From assembly GCA_035656655.1 (NCBI GenBank), contig DASRSE010000093.1, positions 1 to 17,190 on the forward strand: 17,190 nucleotides of DNA, in the 5' to 3' direction. The translations under genes were made by a program, and so were the position numbers. The notes beneath the pieces were generated by a model, which was not told the origin of the DNA, searched no databases, and was given only the letters and a program-made list of their open reading frames with translations. The stretch's first letter is position 1; each line of letters starts with the position of its first letter. This DNA is from DASRSE01 sp035656655 (GTDB lineage Bacteria > Planctomycetota > Planctomycetia > Pirellulales > DASRSE01). Below are positions 15,201 through 17,190 of this stretch, in pieces.

Positions 15201-15235
15201 TCGCGAGGGACGGGGCCTACGTCGCGTCGTTTTTT
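15201..15235 (+). terminator. Possible expression-platform terminator after the riboswitch
   Basis: Downstream of P1 a GC-rich stretch with self-complementary pieces (GACG at 15209-15212 with CGTC at 15220-15223, or at 15225-15228, plus flanking CGC/GCG) runs into six T residues (15230-15235). This could be the ligand-dependent terminator. The stem is short and imperfect. CGCG at 15181-15184, which overlaps P1, can also pair with CGCG at 15202-15205, so an alternative fold that competes with P1 is conceivable. Confidence 0.3.
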
Positions 15236-15287
15236 GGCAGGTCGTCTGCGCGGCTGCACGCCGTTGCGATTTGGCCTGCGCTGGCTC

Positions 15288-16136
15288 ATGAATCCGCGTC
15301 ACCGTTTGTTCATCGCGCCGCGCCGCGCCTTTACGCTCATTGAGCTGCTGGTCGTGATTGCGATCATCGGCACGCTGGTGGCTTTGTTGCTGCCTGCGAT
15401 GGGCATGGTCCGCGAGGCGAGCCGCCGTTCGCAATGCACCAGCAATCTGCATCAGGTCGGGCTGGCGTTAAACACGTTTCACACGGCCAAGAGCGCTTAT
15501 CCGGTCGGTTGTCTCGATCGGTTTAATCGCCGCTTATCTTGGAATTGTTGGCTGCTGCCGTATCTAGAAGAGTCGGCGCGGTTCAACCAGCTAAACTTCC
15601 AAAAGCCATACAACAGCGCAGCCAACCGGGCCGCGTGCGGCGCGGTCTTGCCGGTGTTTTTGTGCCCGAGCACGGCTCGTTGGGCGTTCGATCGGGCCGG
15701 CGACACGACCGGCGACCGCAACCACAACGGTCAGTGGGACCCGGGAGACGATCTCGGCTTCACCGACTATGGCGGCATGTTCGGCGCGGCGAACGTCGAA
15801 CCCTTCATGAATGGCGTCCTCGTCTGGGACATGGCCATCAGCCAACGGCAGATCACCGACGGCTTGCACTACACGATCATCGTGGCGGAAGACACCGGCC
15901 GCGGTCCCTCCGCCGATGGCGAATGGTCCAACGGCGAAAACGTCTTCGATGTGGCGGGTCCGATCAACAAGCTCCAGGACAATGAAATCTGGAGCGACCA
16001 TCCTGGGGGCGCCTGCGTCCTGTTCTGCGATGGGCGCGCGGAGTTTCTCTCGGCGGCGCTGTCGATTGACGTGCTGAACAAGCTGTGCACGCGCAACGGC
16101 GACGAGTTGGTGAGCGGCGACGAACTGTATCCTTAA
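15288..16136 (+). CDS. DUF1559 pseudopilin-like protein under B12 riboswitch control
   Basis: This is a 282-residue protein counted from ATG 15288. The frame is open from a TTG at 15234, which lies in the riboswitch's downstream T-run and is an unlikely start. No clear Shine-Dalgarno precedes the ATG. The N-terminus is a type IV prepilin signal, RRAFTLIELLVVIAIIGTLV: processing is expected before Phe15, with Ala rather than Gly at -1 and Glu at +5. Conserved DUF1559 blocks follow: SRRSQCTSNLHQVGLALNTF near the N-terminus, YLEESARFNQLNF, and a C-terminal DHPGGACVLFCDGRAEFL. Residues 143-154 (DRNHNGQWDPGD) resemble a calcium-binding loop. DUF1559 proteins are massively expanded in planctomycetes, with no settled function beyond the pilin-like N-terminus. 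The PEP-CTERM gene begins 72 bases later. Confidence 0.92.
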   Translation: MNPRHRLFIAPRRAFTLIELLVVIAIIGTLVALLLPAMGMVREASRRSQCTSNLHQVGLALNTFHTAKSAYPVGCLDRFNRRLSWNCWLLPYLEESARFNQLNFQKPYNSAANRAACGAVLPVFLCPSTARWAFDRAGDTTGDRNHNGQWDPGDDLGFTDYGGMFGAANVEPFMNGVLVWDMAISQRQITDGLHYTIIVAEDTGRGPSADGEWSNGENVFDVAGPINKLQDNEIWSDHPGGACVLFCDGRAEFLSAALSIDVLNKLCTRNGDELVSGDELYP

Positions 16137-16158
16137 CAAAGAATCGTGTTTGTTCCTT

Positions 16159-16180
16159 GGGCGTGCGCCTGTGCGCGTCC
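16159..16180 (+). repeat. Hairpin between the DUF1559 and PEP-CTERM genes
   Basis: GGGCGTGCGC (16159-16168) can pair with GTGCGCGTCC (16171-16180) over nine positions including three G-T wobbles, leaving a four-base loop. No T-run follows, so full termination is unlikely. It could tune relative mRNA levels within the operon. Confidence 0.4.
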
Positions 16181-16208
16181 GACTGTTAACGAACGGAGGA
16201 TGAGACTA

Positions 16209-17190
16209 ATGAAGAAACGCATCATGATGGGCTCGCTGTTGGCAATCCTCGGCATGCTGAGTGCCACCGCGAAAGGGGGCGCGTTTGCAGACGCGGTGGT
16301 ATCTTACACGCCGGGCAGCGGCATCGCCGCCAACTTCAGCAATCCGGCGTCCGCGCTGGCTGCTCCAACGCAGTTTTTATCCGGTGCCTTTGGTGGTGCG
16401 GTCAGTCCGTTCAACCCGCCGTACAACCAAGACTCCACTTCCAACCTCGATCCCTCGCTGGAATACCTCACGGGGATTGGTCCCGGCGGCCAGCTTACTT
16501 TGCGGTTGTCGAACTTCGCGGATCTCGTCGGCACGCAACAACTCGGCTTCTTTGGCCATACGGGAATCGCGGACGAAAACTACCCGAATGGCCAGGCGGG
16601 CTCGCCCGCGTTTACGTTCGGCGCCAACAACACGGCGCAAGTCGAGGTCAGCGCCAACGGAGTGAATTGGCCGTCGCTCGGCCTGCTGACACTGAGCAAC
16701 CCGACCAATGGCTACACCGATTTGACCGACCCGTATTCCGCGACTCCGGGCATCGGCTCGAGCGACTTCGGCTCGCCGTTTAGCGGCGCCATCAATGACT
16801 TTGATGGACTAAATTATTCGCAAATGCTCACGCTGCTGAATGGGTCGGGGGGCGGCAATTGGTACGACTTTTCCTCGACCGGGTTGTCCGAGGTGGGCTA
16901 TGTGCGATTCACAAACAACTCCGCCACGCCCTTCTATCTCGACGCGGTTGCGGTTGCGAATGATGCCATCGGCGCGCCGACGCCGGAACCGGCGACGATC
17001 GTTTTGGGAGCAATCGGCTTGCTCGCCGTCGTGTGGCTGGGCCGTCGCAAGGAGGCGCGGGCCACGCGCGTCCCGCGGTTGGCAATGTCCGTTTCGGCCG
17101 CCGCGTTGCTGCTGGGAATCGGACTGAACGGTGTCCGTTCGGCGCACGCGGCGCCCATCCTTTCCGAAGACTTTGCTACGGACCCGGTGA
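16209..17190 (+). CDS. PEP-CTERM surface protein, frame continuing past its sorting signal (runs off window)
   Basis: ATG 16209 has GGAGGA eight bases upstream. The frame is open for 327 codons to the window end. Parts: signal peptide (MKKRIMMGSLLAILGMLSAT, then AKGGAFA); a beta-rich body at about 30-255 (VVSYTPGSGIAANFSNPASA, FGGAVSPFNPPYNQDS, GGQLTLRLSNFADLVG, STGLSEVGYVRFTNNS); then a PEP-CTERM sorting signal with PEP at 259-261, a hydrophobic helix (ATIVLGAIGLLAVVWLG) and RRK at 279-281. PEP-CTERM signals are processed by exosortases, and the protein normally ends a few residues after the basic cluster. Here it continues in frame through EARATRVPRLA into Met293 SVSAAALLLGIGLNGVRSAHA|APILSED, itself a good signal peptide. 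It may be two genes fused or read through. It is probably co-transcribed with the DUF1559 gene under the B12 riboswitch. Confidence 0.85.
   Translation, partial: MKKRIMMGSLLAILGMLSATAKGGAFADAVVSYTPGSGIAANFSNPASALAAPTQFLSGAFGGAVSPFNPPYNQDSTSNLDPSLEYLTGIGPGGQLTLRLSNFADLVGTQQLGFFGHTGIADENYPNGQAGSPAFTFGANNTAQVEVSANGVNWPSLGLLTLSNPTNGYTDLTDPYSATPGIGSSDFGSPFSGAINDFDGLNYSQMLTLLNGSGGGNWYDFSSTGLSEVGYVRFTNNSATPFYLDAVAVANDAIGAPTPEPATIVLGAIGLLAVVWLGRRKEARATRVPRLAMSVSAAALLLGIGLNGVRSAHAAPILSEDFATDPV

Noticed and set aside
1..17190. CRISPR array, insertion sequence, prophage or toxin-antitoxin module
   Set aside because: There are no regularly spaced repeats with unique spacers, no transposase or integrase motifs, no terminal inverted repeats with target duplication, and no small paired toxin-antitoxin genes.

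Overview
The window is GC-rich bacterial DNA with the signature of a planctomycete, probably of the Pirellulales type. The evidence is a set of families enriched or typical there: an SHD1-domain protein with a proline-rich repeat stalk, a DUF1559 pseudopilin-like protein, a PEP-CTERM surface protein, a DUF1571 protein, and a small Cys-rich lipoprotein with a YPYYTNRGPRDF-type tail. No insertion sequence, prophage, CRISPR array, tRNA or rRNA was found.

Layout. A cut-off metallophosphoesterase gene (minus strand) opens the window. Plus-strand envelope genes follow: the lipoprotein, the SHD1 protein, and a polytopic membrane protein with a good sigma70-type promoter. A compact minus-strand operon (7518 down to 4061) carries rimO, pgsA, a CPBP/CAAX-type membrane protease and a degenerate receiver-domain protein, with gaps of only 26 to 50 bases. 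After a 540-base divergent gap comes a plus-strand regulatory cassette: ECF sigma factor, single-TM putative anti-sigma factor, and an exported coiled-coil protein. Next are an acyl-CoA dehydrogenase-like protein lacking the usual catalytic Glu region and a membrane protein with a degenerate GGDEF domain. A convergent MBL-fold hydrolase (glyoxalase II-like) and a divergent DUF1571 exported protein follow, the latter closed by a clear intrinsic terminator.

The most interesting part is the right end. A well-formed cobalamin (B12) riboswitch (14981-15183, perfect 8-bp P1, conserved core, B12 box) sits just behind a good promoter (TTGACG-N17-TAGACT). It does not precede a recognisable B12 biosynthesis or transport gene. 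Instead it leads into a DUF1559 pseudopilin-like gene and then a PEP-CTERM protein. The PEP-CTERM reading frame does not stop after its sorting signal: it runs in frame into what looks like the signal peptide of a second exported protein and leaves the window. The apparent system is a corrinoid-controlled set of exported, surface-anchored proteins, possibly for corrinoid capture or as a B12-sparing response. The riboswitch is read directly from sequence; the functional role is inference.

Other points: DPF-containing repeats in the same chain as an SHD1 domain, degenerate signalling domains (GGDEF, receiver), and several hairpins and short repeats between genes.
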